Made by a program: the position numbers and the translations under genes. Below the pieces are notes generated by a model, which did not search any database, had not been told where the DNA came from, and saw nothing but the letters and a program-made list of their open reading frames with translations. This document shows positions 47,786 through 57,405 of a DNA stretch of 64,000 nucleotides, piece by piece. Source of the stretch: Ralstonia pickettii. GTDB lineage: Bacteria; Pseudomonadota; Gammaproteobacteria; Burkholderiales; Burkholderiaceae. Each line of letters starts with the position of its first letter. Position 1 is the stretch's first letter. The DNA is taken from positions 806,001 to 870,000 of the forward strand of contig NZ_CP066771.1 of assembly GCF_016466415.2 (NCBI RefSeq), written 5' to 3'.

Positions 47786-49062
47786 GCCGTGCGGGCCTGC
47801 ACGAGGCGCTCCACGCGCTGCGATGCAGTGGGGTGCGAATAGTAGAACGTCGAATAGACCGGATCCGGGGTAAGCGTTGAGGCGTTGTCCTGGAAGAGCT
47901 TGACCAGCGCCGAGACAAGTTGATTGGCGTCGGCGTGCTCGGCGGCAAAGGCGTCTGCTTCGTACTCGTCCTTGCGCGACGACAGGCTCGCCAGCGGCGA
48001 GACGAAGAACGTGAACACCGGCAGCACCAGGAAAAACAGCATCAGTGCCAGCGCATGGTTGTCGGAGAACAGGTTCGGGGCGACGCCAAGGCCCAGGTAA
48101 AACCACGTGCGCGTCATCAACCAGCCGAGCAGAGCTAGGGCGCCAAGGCTCAGCACGAACGTGACGGCGATCCGCTTGGTGATGTGGTGGCGCTTGAAAT
48201 GGCCCAGCTCATGCGCCAGCACGGCTTCCATTTCGCAGGGGTTCAGGCGCGCGAGCAGCGTGTCGAAGAAGACGATGCGCTTGGTTGCGCCAAAGCCGCT
48301 GAAGTAGGCGTTGCCGTGGGCGCTGCGGCGGCTGCCGTCCATCACGAACAGGCCCTTGCTGGCGAAGCCGCAACGCTGGAGCAGGCTTTCAATGCGCGAG
48401 CGCATTTCCTCGTCCTGCAGCGGAGTGAACTTGTTGTAGAGCGGTGCGATGACGTTCGGGTAGATCGCCTGGACAAACAGCATGAAAGCCATCCACACGA
48501 TCCAGGTGTACAGCCACCAGTAGGCGCCCATCTTGTCCATCAGCCAGAGCACTGCCAGCAGCAGCGGCAGACCCAGCACGGTACCAATGGCCAGGCCCTT
48601 GAGGTTGTCGGCCAGCCAAAGCTTGAACGTCATGCGGTTGAAGCCGAAACGCTCCTCGACCACGAACTGCCCATACAGCGAAAACGGCAATTCGATCACA
48701 CTGCTGATCGCGATGACCGACGCGATCAGAGCCACCCCATATGCGTAACCGGGGCCAAAAACCCCCAGCCACGCCTGGTTGATCCAGTTCAGGCCGCCGA
48801 GCAGCGTCAGGGCGATCAGCAGGGCCGCCTGGACCGGCACTTCCAGCATCGCCAGGCGCGTGCGGGCGATGGTGTAGTCGGCAGCCTTGCGGTGCATGTC
48901 CAGTGTGATCGATGCGGCAAACTGCGCGGGCACGGCATCGCGGTGACGCGCGACGTGACGGACTTGCCGCGCGGCCAGCCACAGGCGCGTGGCGGACATC
49001 AAGACAAGGGCGATCAGGAAGACAACGCTAAAGACGGTCGGGGCGGGCATGTGGGGAAACAC
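47782..49062 (-). CDS. M48-family membrane metalloprotease (Ste24/CAAX prenyl protease 1-like)
   Basis: 426 aa. Seven or so membrane helices and the zinc motif HELGH (His284, Glu285, His288), with the third ligand Glu in [14 protein letters not shown]. The N-terminal [12 protein letters not shown] and [18 protein letters not shown] blocks match Ste24-type M48A enzymes rather than HtpX. The substrate is unknown; a membrane-protein quality control role is likely. Translationally coupled to rsgA. Confidence 0.9.
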   Translation of the reverse strand: MFPHMPAPTVFSVVFLIALVLMSATRLWLAARQVRHVARHRDAVPAQFAASITLDMHRKAADYTIARTRLAMLEVPVQAALLIALTLLGGLNWINQAWLGVFGPGYAYGVALIASVIAISSVIELPFSLYGQFVVEERFGFNRMTFKLWLADNLKGLAIGTVLGLPLLLAVLWLMDKMGAYWWLYTWIVWMAFMLFVQAIYPNVIAPLYNKFTPLQDEEMRSRIESLLQRCGFASKGLFVMDGSRRSAHGNAYFSGFGATKRIVFFDTLLARLNPCEMEAVLAHELGHFKRHHITKRIAVTFVLSLGALALLGWLMTRTWFYLGLGVAPNLFSDNHALALMLFFLVLPVFTFFVSPLASLSSRKDEYEADAFAAEHADANQLVSALVKLFQDNASTLTPDPVYSTFYYSHPTASQRVERLVQARTA

Positions 49063-49114
49063 CTATCAGATATGCGAAAATTATAGCCTTCAGTCATTTT
49101 CTCAAGGCCCTTGA

Positions 49115-49774
49115 GTGAGCACCCCAGTGAGTACCCCTGTTTCCCCGTCAGCCGGTTCCCCGTCGACCCCGAACCGCGTTGCAGCCAAGAGCGACAACAA
49201 CCTGATCTGGCTCGACATGGAGATGACCGGCCTGAGCCCCGAGAACGACCGCATTATCGAAGTGGCCGTGGTGGTGACGGATTCAGAGCTGAACATCCTG
49301 GCTGAAGGCCCCGTGCTGGTGATCCACCAATCCGACGAGCTGCTCGACGGCATGGACGCTTGGAACAAGGGCACGCACGGCCGTTCAGGCCTGATCGACA
49401 AGGTCAAGGCATCGACCACGACCGAAGCGGAAGCGGAAGCGGAGCTCTTGGCATTCCTTAGGAAGTGGGTGCCGAAGAGCAAGTCGCCGATGTGCGGCAA
49501 CTCCATCTGCCAGGACCGCCGCTTCATGGCGCGCTACATGCCCAAGTTGGAGGAGTACTTCCATTACCGCAACCTGGACGTCTCCACGCTCAAGGAGCTC
49601 TGCAAGCGCTGGCAGCCGGCCATTGCGAAGGGCTTCACGAAGCACCAACGGCACACGGCGTTCGCCGACATCATCGAATCGATCGAAGAGCTGCGCTATT
49701 ACCGCGAGCACTTCATCCGCGATGTGCCGCAAACGCCGGACGCTGAGGCGCTGGCGTCTTCTGTCGCCCCGTAA
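49115..49774 (+). CDS. orn: Oligoribonuclease
   Basis: 219 aa. DEDDh exonuclease: [23 protein letters not shown] (Asp/Glu of ExoI), the ExoII Asp region, and [22 protein letters not shown] with the catalytic His and Asp of ExoIII. It degrades 2-5-nt RNAs and pGpG from c-di-GMP turnover. The GTG start at 49115 gives a 25-residue Ser/Pro-rich extension; conserved sequence begins at about residue 28. It is divergent from the M48 gene. Confidence 0.96.
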   Translation: MSTPVSTPVSPSAGSPSTPNRVAAKSDNNLIWLDMEMTGLSPENDRIIEVAVVVTDSELNILAEGPVLVIHQSDELLDGMDAWNKGTHGRSGLIDKVKASTTTEAEAEAELLAFLRKWVPKSKSPMCGNSICQDRRFMARYMPKLEEYFHYRNLDVSTLKELCKRWQPAIAKGFTKHQRHTAFADIIESIEELRYYREHFIRDVPQTPDAEALASSVAP

Positions 49775-50422
49775 TCAGACCTGCAGCGGTTTTGCGCGCA
49801 CAGCGTGTTTGGGCCGCCAGGCCTTGACCACGCTGTCGCGCGTCTCGATATAGGGGCCGCCGATCAAATCGATGCAGTAAGGCACGGCCGCAAAGATGCC
49901 CGGCACCGTGGCGCGGCCCTCCACATCCTTCAAGCCCTCGAGCGTTTCCTTGATGGCGCGCGGCTGGCCGGGCAGGTTGATGATCAGCGCGGCGCGTGAC
50001 GGCGTTTCGCGGATCACCGCCACCTGGCGCGACAAGATCGCCGTCGGAACGAAATGCAGGCTGATCTGGCGCATCTGCTCGCCAAATCCCGGCATTTCCT
50101 TGGTGGCGACGGCCAGCGTGGCCTCGGGCGTCACATCGCGGCGCGTCGGGCCGGTGCCGCCCGTGGTGAGCACCAGATCGCAGCCGGCATGGTCGACCAG
50201 GTCGATCAGCGTTTCGGCGATTGTCGCCTGGTCGTCCGGAATCAGGCGCTCCACCCCTTGCCACGGTGAAGACAGCGCGGCGCCCAACCAGTCTCGCAGC
50301 GCGGGGATGCCTTCATCCTGATACGTGCCGGCCGAAGCGCGGTCCGAAATGGACACAAAGCCGACGATCAGCTCGTCGGTATGGCGGCGGGTGATCGGCG
50401 CGGAGGGGGCAGGGGCGGTCAT
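49775..50422 (-). CDS. mog: Molybdopterin adenylyltransferase
   Basis: 215 aa. MogA/MoaB fold with [46 protein letters not shown] (the MPT-binding GGTG loop), and [17 protein letters not shown] near the C-terminus. It adenylates molybdopterin before molybdenum insertion. The ATG at 50422 overlaps the darP stop by 4 bp. Its stop codon (TGA... read as TCA on +) is directly adjacent to the orn stop. Confidence 0.93.
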   Translation of the reverse strand: MTAPAPSAPITRRHTDELIVGFVSISDRASAGTYQDEGIPALRDWLGAALSSPWQGVERLIPDDQATIAETLIDLVDHAGCDLVLTTGGTGPTRRDVTPEATLAVATKEMPGFGEQMRQISLHFVPTAILSRQVAVIRETPSRAALIINLPGQPRAIKETLEGLKDVEGRATVPGIFAAVPYCIDLIGGPYIETRDSVVKAWRPKHAVRAKPLQV

Positions 50423-51036
50423 GCTTCGTCGTCTTCGGCTTCGGGTTGATCGGCGTCGTCTTCGTCGCGGTCGTGGCCGGACAGGGCCTGCTTGACCATC
50501 TGGAACAGCTCGCGCGACGACTTGGGCGGCTTGGCCAGCTGCGCTTCCTTGCGCGCATTGCGCACGAGCGTACGCAGGGCCTGCACGTCGGCATCCGGGT
50601 GCGCTGCAATGAACTCGGTGATGGCGTCGTCGCTGGCGATCAGGCGATCGCGCCAACGTTCGATTGCATGCAGGCGTGCAGTCTCGGCCTTGGAGGCCCC
50701 GACGAAGGTGGCGAGGACGCGGCGGATGGCCTCGACTTCCTCGTCGGTCAGCGCGCGCATCAGCTTGCCGATGTACTGCATCTGGCGGCGCTTGCCTTCA
50801 TGCGCGGTGGTGCGTTTGGCCTCGCGCAGGGCGTCGATCAGCTTTTCGGGCAGCGGCACCTTGGCGAGTTTGTCCTTGGGCAGCGCTTCCAGGGCGGTGC
50901 CCAGGTCTTGCAAGGCGTTGACCTCGCGCTTGCGCTGCGATTTGCTCTTGGGCGTATCCGGATCGTCCTCATCACCGATGTCAGTGCGCACGACGGGTTG
51001 CAGATACGTGGGATTATGTCGGGATGCTCGGCTCAT
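50419..51036 (-). CDS. darP: Ribosome-associated protein DarP (YjgA, DUF615)
   Basis: 205 aa from ATG 51036 (208 from 51045). Acidic/lysine-rich start ([28 protein letters not shown]), then the conserved [16 protein letters not shown] and [31 protein letters not shown] blocks of the DUF615 family, which promotes 50S maturation. The C-terminal tail is acidic. A TACAAT -10 (51044-51049) overlaps the upstream ATG, which is why the downstream start is preferred. It is co-transcribed with mog. Confidence 0.92.
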   Translation of the reverse strand: MSRASRHNPTYLQPVVRTDIGDEDDPDTPKSKSQRKREVNALQDLGTALEALPKDKLAKVPLPEKLIDALREAKRTTAHEGKRRQMQYIGKLMRALTDEEVEAIRRVLATFVGASKAETARLHAIERWRDRLIASDDAITEFIAAHPDADVQALRTLVRNARKEAQLAKPPKSSRELFQMVKQALSGHDRDEDDADQPEAEDDEA

Positions 51037-51043
51037 GGCGCGC

Positions 51044-51049
51044 ATTGTA
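51044..51049 (-). promoter_or_regulatory. darP -10 element, overlapping the divergent pmbA promoter region
   Basis: TACAAT on the minus strand. A plus-strand TATGAT at 51055-51060 sits a few bases away, so the two divergent promoters overlap. Confidence 0.45.
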
Positions 51050-51129
51050 TCTTGCTATGATGGGCGCTTTCGCCAGTTCTGCCCGCTTTTGGCAAAATCG
51101 CGGCACCCGTTTCTCCCCCTCCATTGCCT

Positions 51130-52503
51130 ATGTCTCAAACGCTCGATTCCAAGACCGCCCCCGTGTTTGCCTACCGCCGCGAACAGCTCGAGGAGATGGC
51201 CACCGATGTGCTGCGCATTGCACGCGAACTTGGCGCCTCCGATGCAGCGACGGAAATCTCCGAAGGTCAGGGCCTGTCGGTCACGGTGCGCAAGGGCGAA
51301 GTCGAGACCATTGAGCAGAACCGCGACAAGGTTGTCGGCGTGACGGTCATGCTGGGCAAGAAACGCGGCAACGCAAGTACGTCGGACTTCTCGCCGGCGG
51401 CATTGCGATCCACCGTCGAGGCCGCCTACAACATCGCGCGGTTCACCGCCGACGATGACTGCGCCGGCCTGGCCGAAGAAGAGCTGCTGGAGAAGCACCC
51501 GCAAGACCTGCAGCTTTATCACCCGTGGATGATCGACGCCGAAGCCGCCGTGGAGATCGCACGCGCTGCGGAAGCCGCTGCCTTTGCCGTGAGCCCAAAG
51601 ATCCGCAACAGCGATGGCTCGAGCATCTCGGCGCAGCATTCGCACTTCGTGTTGGCCACGTCGCGCGGTTTCATGGGCGGCTACCCATATTCGCGCCACT
51701 TCATTTCGGCCGCGCCGATCGCCGGGTCGGGCGCGCACATGCAGCGCGACGATTGGTACTCGTCGAAGCGCTCGCCGGACGATCTTGCCGCACCGGAGGC
51801 GATCGGTAAATACGCGGCGGAACGCGCGCTGGCACGTCTGGGCGCGCGCCGGCTGACCACGCGCAAGTGCCCGGTGTTGTTCGAGGCGCCGCTGGCGGCG
51901 GGTTTGCTCGGCGCGTTCGTGCAGGCGGTGTCGGGCGGCGCGCTGTATCGCAAGTCGACGTTCCTGCTCGATACGCTGGGCAAGGAAGTCTTCGCGCCGC
52001 ACGTGCAGATCACGGAAGATCCGCACGTCCTCAACGGTATGGGCAGCGCGCCGTTCGACGAGGAGGGCGTACGCACGCAGCGTCGCGATGTGGTGAAGAA
52101 CGGCGTCGTGGAGGGCTACTTCCTGTCGACGTATTCCGCGCGCAAGCTCGGTATGCAGACCACCGGCAACGCGGGCGGCTCGCACAATCTGACGCTGTTC
52201 TCCGACAAAACGACCGCCGAAGATGACTTTGCCGGCATGCTGCGCCGCATGGGCACGGGTCTGCTCGTGACCGAACTGATGGGCCAGGGCGTGAACTATG
52301 TGACGGGCGACTATTCGCGCGGCGCGTCGGGCTATTGGGTGGAGAACGGCGTGATCCAATATCCGGTGGAAGAGATCACGATCGCGGGCAATCTGCGCGA
52401 GATGTTCCGCCAGATCGTCGCCATCGGCGCGGATGCGCTGGTGCGCGGCACGAAGGAAACAGGCTCGATCCTCGTCGAACAGATGACGATTGCCGGCGAA
52501 TAA
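51130..52503 (+). CDS. pmbA: Metalloprotease PmbA/TldE
   Basis: 457 aa. TldD/TldE family with SVTVRKGEVETIEQNRDKVVGVTV near the N-terminus and the C-terminal VTGDYSRGASGYWVENGVIQYPVEEITIAGNLREM signature. PmbA is the non-catalytic TldE partner that forms a heterodimer with TldD; no tldD is in the window. The complex degrades unfolded peptides and matures some ribosomal peptides. The ATG at 51130 is preferred to a TTG at 51124. Confidence 0.95.
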   Translation: MSQTLDSKTAPVFAYRREQLEEMATDVLRIARELGASDAATEISEGQGLSVTVRKGEVETIEQNRDKVVGVTVMLGKKRGNASTSDFSPAALRSTVEAAYNIARFTADDDCAGLAEEELLEKHPQDLQLYHPWMIDAEAAVEIARAAEAAAFAVSPKIRNSDGSSISAQHSHFVLATSRGFMGGYPYSRHFISAAPIAGSGAHMQRDDWYSSKRSPDDLAAPEAIGKYAAERALARLGARRLTTRKCPVLFEAPLAAGLLGAFVQAVSGGALYRKSTFLLDTLGKEVFAPHVQITEDPHVLNGMGSAPFDEEGVRTQRRDVVKNGVVEGYFLSTYSARKLGMQTTGNAGGSHNLTLFSDKTTAEDDFAGMLRRMGTGLLVTELMGQGVNYVTGDYSRGASGYWVENGVIQYPVEEITIAGNLREMFRQIVAIGADALVRGTKETGSILVEQMTIAGE

Positions 52504-52521
52504 ATCGCCCCAGCCGAAATA

Positions 52522-52553
52522 AAAAAACGCGCTCGAAACTGAGCGCGTTTTTT
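52522..52553. terminator. Bidirectional terminator between pmbA and folA
   Basis: AAAAAACGCGCTC-gaaact-GAGCGCGTTTTTT. It serves the convergent pmbA and folA. Confidence 0.87.
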
Positions 52554-52567
52554 ATTGCCTGCTGCGG

Positions 52568-53071
52568 TTACTGCTCGTCCGATGGGGGGCGTTCATAGGT
52601 AACGAACGCGTAGTCGAAATCGTTGGGCGCTGCCGCGTGGTGCGTCTCGCGGGAGACTTCGTGCCAGACCTTGGGGTCGGGCGCGGGGAAGTGCGCATCG
52701 CCTTCGAAATCGGCGTCGATCTCGGTCACGATCAGTCGATCCGCGCTTGGCAGGGCATCCGCATACAGCTGCGCGCCGCCGATCAGGAAAATCTGCTCGG
52801 CACCCACACACAGGCGTTGCGCGTCTTCCATCGAATACGCGATTTCGCAGCCCGGCAGTTCAAGCTTGGCATTGCGCGTGACGACAATGTTGCGACGACC
52901 GGGCAGCGGGCGGCCGATCGAATCGTACGTCTTGCGGCCCATTACGATGGGCGCGCCCATTGTGGTGCGCTTGAAGTGCGCGAGGTCTTCTGGCAGGCGC
53001 CAGGGCAGCGTGTTGTTGCGGCCGATCACGCCATTGCGGGCGCGGGCGACGATGAGCGTCAGAATGGTCAT
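52568..53071 (-). CDS. folA: Dihydrofolate reductase
   Basis: 167 aa. DHFR fold: [34 protein letters not shown] (with the Asp at the active site), [24 protein letters not shown], and [13 protein letters not shown]. It reduces dihydrofolate with NADPH and is the trimethoprim target. The ATG is 4 bp after the thyA stop, so the two are one operon, thyA first; thymidylate synthase makes the dihydrofolate that FolA recycles. Confidence 0.96.
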   Translation of the reverse strand: MTILTLIVARARNGVIGRNNTLPWRLPEDLAHFKRTTMGAPIVMGRKTYDSIGRPLPGRRNIVVTRNAKLELPGCEIAYSMEDAQRLCVGAEQIFLIGGAQLYADALPSADRLIVTEIDADFEGDAHFPAPDPKVWHEVSRETHHAAAPNDFDYAFVTYERPPSDEQ

Positions 53072-53075
53072 ACGG

Positions 53076-53870
53076 TTACACGGCCACCGGCGCTTTGATC
53101 GCAGGGTGGCTCTGGTAGCCCACGATCTCGAAGTCTTCGTACTGGTAGTCGAAGATACTCTCGGGCTTGCGCTTGATGTGCAGTTTCGGCAGCGGCAGCG
53201 GTTCGCGCGCGAGTTGCGTCTGGACCTGTTCGAAATGGTTGTTATAGAGGTGGCAATCGCCGCCGGTCCAGACGAAATCGCCCACATCTAGGCCGGTCTG
53301 CTGCGCAACCATGTGCACGAGCAGCGCATAGCTGGCAATGTTGAACGGCACGCCGAGGAAGATATCGGCGCTGCGCTGGTAAAGCTGGCACGACAGCTTG
53401 CCGTCGGCCACATAGAACTGGAAGAACGCATGGCAGGGCGGCAGCTTCATGCGCGGGATGTCCGCCACGTTCCAGGCAGACACGATCAGCCGGCGCGAAT
53501 CGGGGTTGCGCTTGATCTGGGCGATCAACTCGGCGATCTGGTCGATATGTTCGCCGTTGGGCGTCGGCCACGAGCGCCATTGGGAGCCGTAGACGGGGCC
53601 CAGCTCGCCGTCCGCGTCGGCCCATTCGTCCCAGATCGTCACGCCGTTGTCTTGCAGCCACCGCACGTTGGTCGCGCCCTGGAGGAACCACAGCAGTTCA
53701 TAGACGATGGACTTGATGTGGACCTTCTTGGTGGTCACCAGCGGAAAGCCGTCCTGCAGGTTGAAGCGCATCTGGTGGCCGAACACGGAGCGCGTGCCAG
53801 TGCCGGTGCGGTCGGCTTTGTCGGTGCCATGTTCGTAGACATGGCGCATCAGGTCGAGATAGGGCTTCAT
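53076..53870 (-). CDS. thyA: Thymidylate synthase
   Basis: 264 aa, the same size as E. coli ThyA. The catalytic Cys146 lies in [14 protein letters not shown], followed by [23 protein letters not shown] and the Arg/dUMP-binding residues of [17 protein letters not shown]. It methylates dUMP with methylene-THF. The ATG at 53870 is used; an upstream frame to 54056 lies over the divergent gene's promoter region. A 215-bp gap separates it from the divergent threonine dehydratase-like gene. Confidence 0.97.
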   Translation of the reverse strand: MKPYLDLMRHVYEHGTDKADRTGTGTRSVFGHQMRFNLQDGFPLVTTKKVHIKSIVYELLWFLQGATNVRWLQDNGVTIWDEWADADGELGPVYGSQWRSWPTPNGEHIDQIAELIAQIKRNPDSRRLIVSAWNVADIPRMKLPPCHAFFQFYVADGKLSCQLYQRSADIFLGVPFNIASYALLVHMVAQQTGLDVGDFVWTGGDCHLYNNHFEQVQTQLAREPLPLPKLHIKRKPESIFDYQYEDFEIVGYQSHPAIKAPVAV

Positions 53871-54085
53871 GCGAGCGCGGGCGAAGAGGCGGTGCGTCTG
53901 AAATCGGGTGAGCCGCATTGTAACGTGACAGGCGCGGCGTCGACTGTACCGGCAGTGTCTGGAAACTGGCCCGGTCGAATGGGCGGCACGGCTGGACTGG
54001 CCATGTGCGGAATTGTCGATGTTGCTAGACGGACGGGGCGGGCAGGATGGCTCCATCGCTTCAAACTGTCTGCCGGAGAGACACC

Positions 54086-55087
54086 ATGTCGCTCATTGCT
54101 ACCGCCGCGACGCTCGATCGAGCCACCGGACTGCGCCATCTGCGTGCAGCAGCCGGCGTCGTCGGGGCCGTTCTTCCCCCGACCCCGCAATACTGTTGGC
54201 CATTGCTCTCGCAAGCCATGGACGCGACGGTGTGGGTGAAGCATGAAAACCACACCGAAGTGGGTGCGTTCAAGGTGCGGGGCGGGCTGACCTACCTGCA
54301 TGCGTTGCGCCAACGTGCGCCCCAGGTGCGTGGTGTGATTGCGGCGACGCGTGGCAACCATGGACAGTCGATTGCGTTGGCGGCGCGCCGGAACGGTCTC
54401 GCCGTCACCATCGTCGTGCCGCACGGCAATAGCGTGGAGAAGAACGCCGCCATGCGCGCACTCGGGGCCGAGCTGCTTGAAGCGGGCGAGGACTTTCAGG
54501 CGAGCCGCGAGTTGGCCGATCAGTTGGCCGCTGAACGCGGCTTGCACTTTGTGCCCTCGTACCACGACGATCTGGTTGTCGGGGTGGCGAGCTACTGGCT
54601 GGAGTTCTTTGAAGCCACGCCGTTGGATGTGGTCTACGTGCCGATCGGCATGGGTTCGGGTATTTGCGCGGCGGTACGGGCGCGCAATGCGCTGGCGCTG
54701 TCGACGCGCATTGTGGGCGTCGTGTCGGCGCATGCCCGATGCTATGAGCAGTCGCTCAAGAGCGGTACCGTGGTGTCGGCGCCGGTCTCGACGCTGCTGG
54801 CCGACGGGCTAGCGTGCCGCACGCCTGATGCGAACGCGCTTGAGGTCATCCGCGCTGGCGTCGACGAGGTCATTGCGGTGACGGATGACGAAGTAGCGCA
54901 GGCCATTCGCCTGTATTTCTCCACCACCCACAACGTGGCCGAGGGCGCTGCCGCCGCGGCCTTGGCGGGAGCATGGCAGCAGCGCGAACAGATCGCCGGC
55001 CAGCGCATCGGCCTGCCGCTGACCGGCGGCAACATCGATCGCGCCACGCTGGCGCGCGTGCTAGCCGGTCAGCCGATCCTGCCTTAG
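54086..55087 (+). CDS. Threonine dehydratase-like PLP enzyme
   Basis: 333 aa. Fold-II PLP enzyme with the Schiff-base lysine in [17 protein letters not shown], the phosphate loop around SGIC.. and [17 protein letters not shown], and LTGGNIDR near the C-terminus. There is no regulatory ACT domain, so it resembles a catabolic threonine or serine dehydratase; 3-hydroxyaspartate dehydratases share the fold and cannot be excluded. Its stop overlaps the stop of the convergent TerC gene by 4 bp (ttag/ctaa). Confidence 0.85.
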   Translation: MSLIATAATLDRATGLRHLRAAAGVVGAVLPPTPQYCWPLLSQAMDATVWVKHENHTEVGAFKVRGGLTYLHALRQRAPQVRGVIAATRGNHGQSIALAARRNGLAVTIVVPHGNSVEKNAAMRALGAELLEAGEDFQASRELADQLAAERGLHFVPSYHDDLVVGVASYWLEFFEATPLDVVYVPIGMGSGICAAVRARNALALSTRIVGVVSAHARCYEQSLKSGTVVSAPVSTLLADGLACRTPDANALEVIRAGVDEVIAVTDDEVAQAIRLYFSTTHNVAEGAAAAALAGAWQQREQIAGQRIGLPLTGGNIDRATLARVLAGQPILP

Positions 55088-55776
55088 GCAGGCTGTTGGC
55101 GGCGACGCTGCACCAGCCAACCGCCGCCCAGCACGATCAGGAACACCGCCACATACACGGCCCACTTAAGCGGCGGCTGCGCGGCAAAGAGCGCCTTGAG
55201 CACCGGTTCGGCCACGATCATGTGCGCGGCCGTGTAAGCCAGCACCGCGGCGCCTCCGTAGATGATGATCGGGAAGCGCTCGATCAGGCGCAGTACCACG
55301 CCGCTGCCCCACACCACGACAGGCACGCTGATCAGCAGGCCCAATACCACCAGAAGGAAGCTGCCGTGGGATGCGCCGGCAATGGCGAGCACGTTGTCGA
55401 TGCCCATGACCGCATCTGCAATGATGATGGTCTTCATCGCGCCCATCAGCGTGGTGCTGCCTGCGCCGTGTTCATCGCCGCCCTGGCCGTCGTCAGCCAG
55501 AAGCTTCCACGCAATCCACACCAGCGCCAGACCGCCGACGAGCATCAGGCCTGGAATCTTCAGCAGCCACACCACCGCCAGCGTCATCAAGGCGCGTACC
55601 ACGATGGCGCCCGCGGCGCCCCACATGATGGCTTTCTTCTGCAGCTCGGGGGGCAGGTTGCGCGCAGCCAGCGCGATGAGGATGGCGTTATCGCCCGCAA
55701 GCACAAGGTCGATCACGATGATCGATGCCAGCGCGGCAGCAAACTGCATGGTGAAGATGTCAGACAACCATTCCAT
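55084..55776 (-). CDS. TerC-family membrane protein (YjbE-type, probable manganese exporter)
   Basis: 230 aa with about seven membrane helices. Two TerC acidic motifs are present: VIDLVLAGDNAILIAL in helix 1 (Asp23, Asp29) and IIIADAVMGIDNVLAIAG in a later helix, which are metal-ligand candidates. A short acidic loop (DDGQGGDEHG) separates the halves. The YjbE/YkoY branch is repeatedly found under the yybP-ykoY Mn2+ riboswitch and acts in manganese export or metalation of exported proteins. That riboswitch is directly upstream here, which supports the assignment. Confidence 0.9.
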   Translation of the reverse strand: MEWLSDIFTMQFAAALASIIVIDLVLAGDNAILIALAARNLPPELQKKAIMWGAAGAIVVRALMTLAVVWLLKIPGLMLVGGLALVWIAWKLLADDGQGGDEHGAGSTTLMGAMKTIIIADAVMGIDNVLAIAGASHGSFLLVVLGLLISVPVVVWGSGVVLRLIERFPIIIYGGAAVLAYTAAHMIVAEPVLKALFAAQPPLKWAVYVAVFLIVLGGGWLVQRRRQQPA

Positions 55777-55866
55777 GGCGGCTCCAGGTCAAACAACAAT
55801 AAAAATCGGTTGACCGAATTGCATGGATGCTGGGGCGAGACGCTTTGCAGACCATGAAATCCGGTT

Positions 55867-55988
55867 GCAAAGGTCTTGCTCGACACGCGCAGGTTGTGAA
55901 CCTGCTGGTGCCGGCACGACCGGAAGCTTGCGCTTCGTCATGACGATCGTGCCTGGGGCTGAAGAACCCCCGAGCTACTCCCCTTTGA
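55867..55988 (-). ncRNA. yybP-ykoY manganese riboswitch
   Basis: On the minus strand the 5' end reads CAAAGGGGAGTAGCTCGGGG and the 3' end CGAGCAAGACCTTTG. P1 forms from CAAAGG (55987-55982) and CCTTTG (55873-55868); P2 from GCTCG/CGAGC (55971-55975 with 55878-55882). The invariant GGGGAGTA and AAGACC segments that line the metal site are intact. Mn2+ binding would switch the downstream terC gene on. A short TCGG/CCGA hairpin followed by TTTTTATT (near 55797-55815) may be the expression platform. Confidence 0.88.
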
Positions 55989-55998
55989 GGAAGTCCGC

Positions 55999-56004
55999 AT
56001 TGTA
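55999..56004 (-). promoter_or_regulatory. -10 of the riboswitch-terC transcript
   Basis: TACAAT on the minus strand, 11 bp upstream of the aptamer's P1 stem. No good -35 is seen. Confidence 0.5.
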
Positions 56005-56291
56005 TCGCAGCGGGCCGATTGTGCGCTGCAAAAATGCAACATCGGCACGATGGCGCGCTGCGCGCGGTTTTTTCAGCGGCGTGGGTGATTTTTACGATTG
56101 GCGCGATGCCGCGTTGTTGCGCCCTCCGGCGAAAGAACGGTGGCGCTGTCACAAAGCGGCGTCTACGCTGCAATTTCATTCGCGCGCCACCGGCGAGCGG
56201 TGATGGCTTCGGCGCGATGGCACATTTCTCGCTGTCGATGGCCTTCATGACCATGCAGCACCGCGCCGTTCCACCCACAACGGGAGACACC

Positions 56292-57338
56292 ATGCAGGCC
56301 ACCAAGCCGTCCGCCGATGCCTATGCCCGCCGCGCGCTGGCTCGACTGATCCAGCCGCAGCCCACGGTCGATGCCGTTGGCGCGGGCTTGACCTTCTACC
56401 AACTCTTTACGGAAGACGACGCTGCGCTGCGCGCCGAGGCAGAAGCCGGCCTGCTGGCACCCGCGGCCAGCATCAGCCCGAAGTTTTTCTACGATGCCCT
56501 CGGTTCGCGCCTGTTCGAGGCGATTACCGATCTACCCGAGTACTACCCGACGCGCACCGAAGCCGCCATTTTCAGCCTGCATGCGGCTGAGATCGCGCTG
56601 CGCGTGGGCCGCGGCGCCACGTTGATCGACCTGGGCGCCGGCAACTGCGAAAAGGCCGCGCGCCTGTTCCGCACGCTGGCGCCGTCACGGTATGTGGCGA
56701 TCGATATCTCGGCGGAGTTTCTGCGCGACACGCTGCGCGGGCTTGCACGTCAGCATCCGCAATTGCCGATGGTCGGAATTGGCGCCGATCTGTGTGCGCC
56801 GCTGGTGCTGCCCGATGCCGTCGGCGACGGACGCCGCGTGTGGTTTTACCCCGGTTCGAGCCTGGGCAACTTCACGCCGGAAGAAGCGGGCGCATTTCTG
56901 TCGCGCTTGCACGAAGCTTCGGCCCCCGGCGACAGTGTTCTGATCGGCATCGACCTCATCAAAGAGGCCCAACGGCTGGAAGCCGCTTACGATGATCCGC
57001 TCGGTGTGACGGCGGCTTTCAACCTGAACGTGCTGCGCAATCTGAATCGCCTTCTGGGTACGAATTTCGACGTGCGGGATTGGCGCCATGTTGCGCTGTA
57101 CCGCGCAGAGGCGCACCGCGTTGAGATGCATCTCGAAGCGCGTCGCGATGTCACGGTGCGGTGGGGCAAGCACGCGCGGGCCTTCGCGGCGGGTGAACGC
57201 ATGCACACCGAGAACTCGGTCAAGTACGACCTGCCCAGCCTGCAAACGATGTTTGCCGATGCCGGCTTCGAAGACCTGCATGCCTGGACCGACGCCAGCG
57301 GCGACTTTGCCGTCTGCCACGCGAGCGTGGCCCGGTAG
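56292..57338 (+). CDS. egtD: L-histidine N(alpha)-methyltransferase (EgtD-type)
   Basis: 348 aa. FFYDALGSRLFEAITDLPEYYPTRTE is the EgtD histidine-pocket region. The SAM motif is LIDLGAGNCEKAARLF (about 111-126). WFYPGSSLGNF, AFNLNVLRNLNRLLGTNF, and the C-terminal MHTENSVKYDLPSLQTMF follow, the last with the Glu/Ser/Lys cluster that holds the histidine amine. It makes hercynine (trimethyl-histidine) from histidine and three SAM. The ATG at 56292 has GGGAGA upstream; earlier in-frame sequence is discarded. The partner gene starts 67 bp later. Confidence 0.92.
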   Translation: MQATKPSADAYARRALARLIQPQPTVDAVGAGLTFYQLFTEDDAALRAEAEAGLLAPAASISPKFFYDALGSRLFEAITDLPEYYPTRTEAAIFSLHAAEIALRVGRGATLIDLGAGNCEKAARLFRTLAPSRYVAIDISAEFLRDTLRGLARQHPQLPMVGIGADLCAPLVLPDAVGDGRRVWFYPGSSLGNFTPEEAGAFLSRLHEASAPGDSVLIGIDLIKEAQRLEAAYDDPLGVTAAFNLNVLRNLNRLLGTNFDVRDWRHVALYRAEAHRVEMHLEARRDVTVRWGKHARAFAAGERMHTENSVKYDLPSLQTMFADAGFEDLHAWTDASGDFAVCHASVAR

Positions 57339-57405
57339 GCGGGGCGGCAGAACGCCAGGCAGGCCGGTGCGATAATGGACCGATTCCCGCCCGAGGTGTG
57401 CCGCG

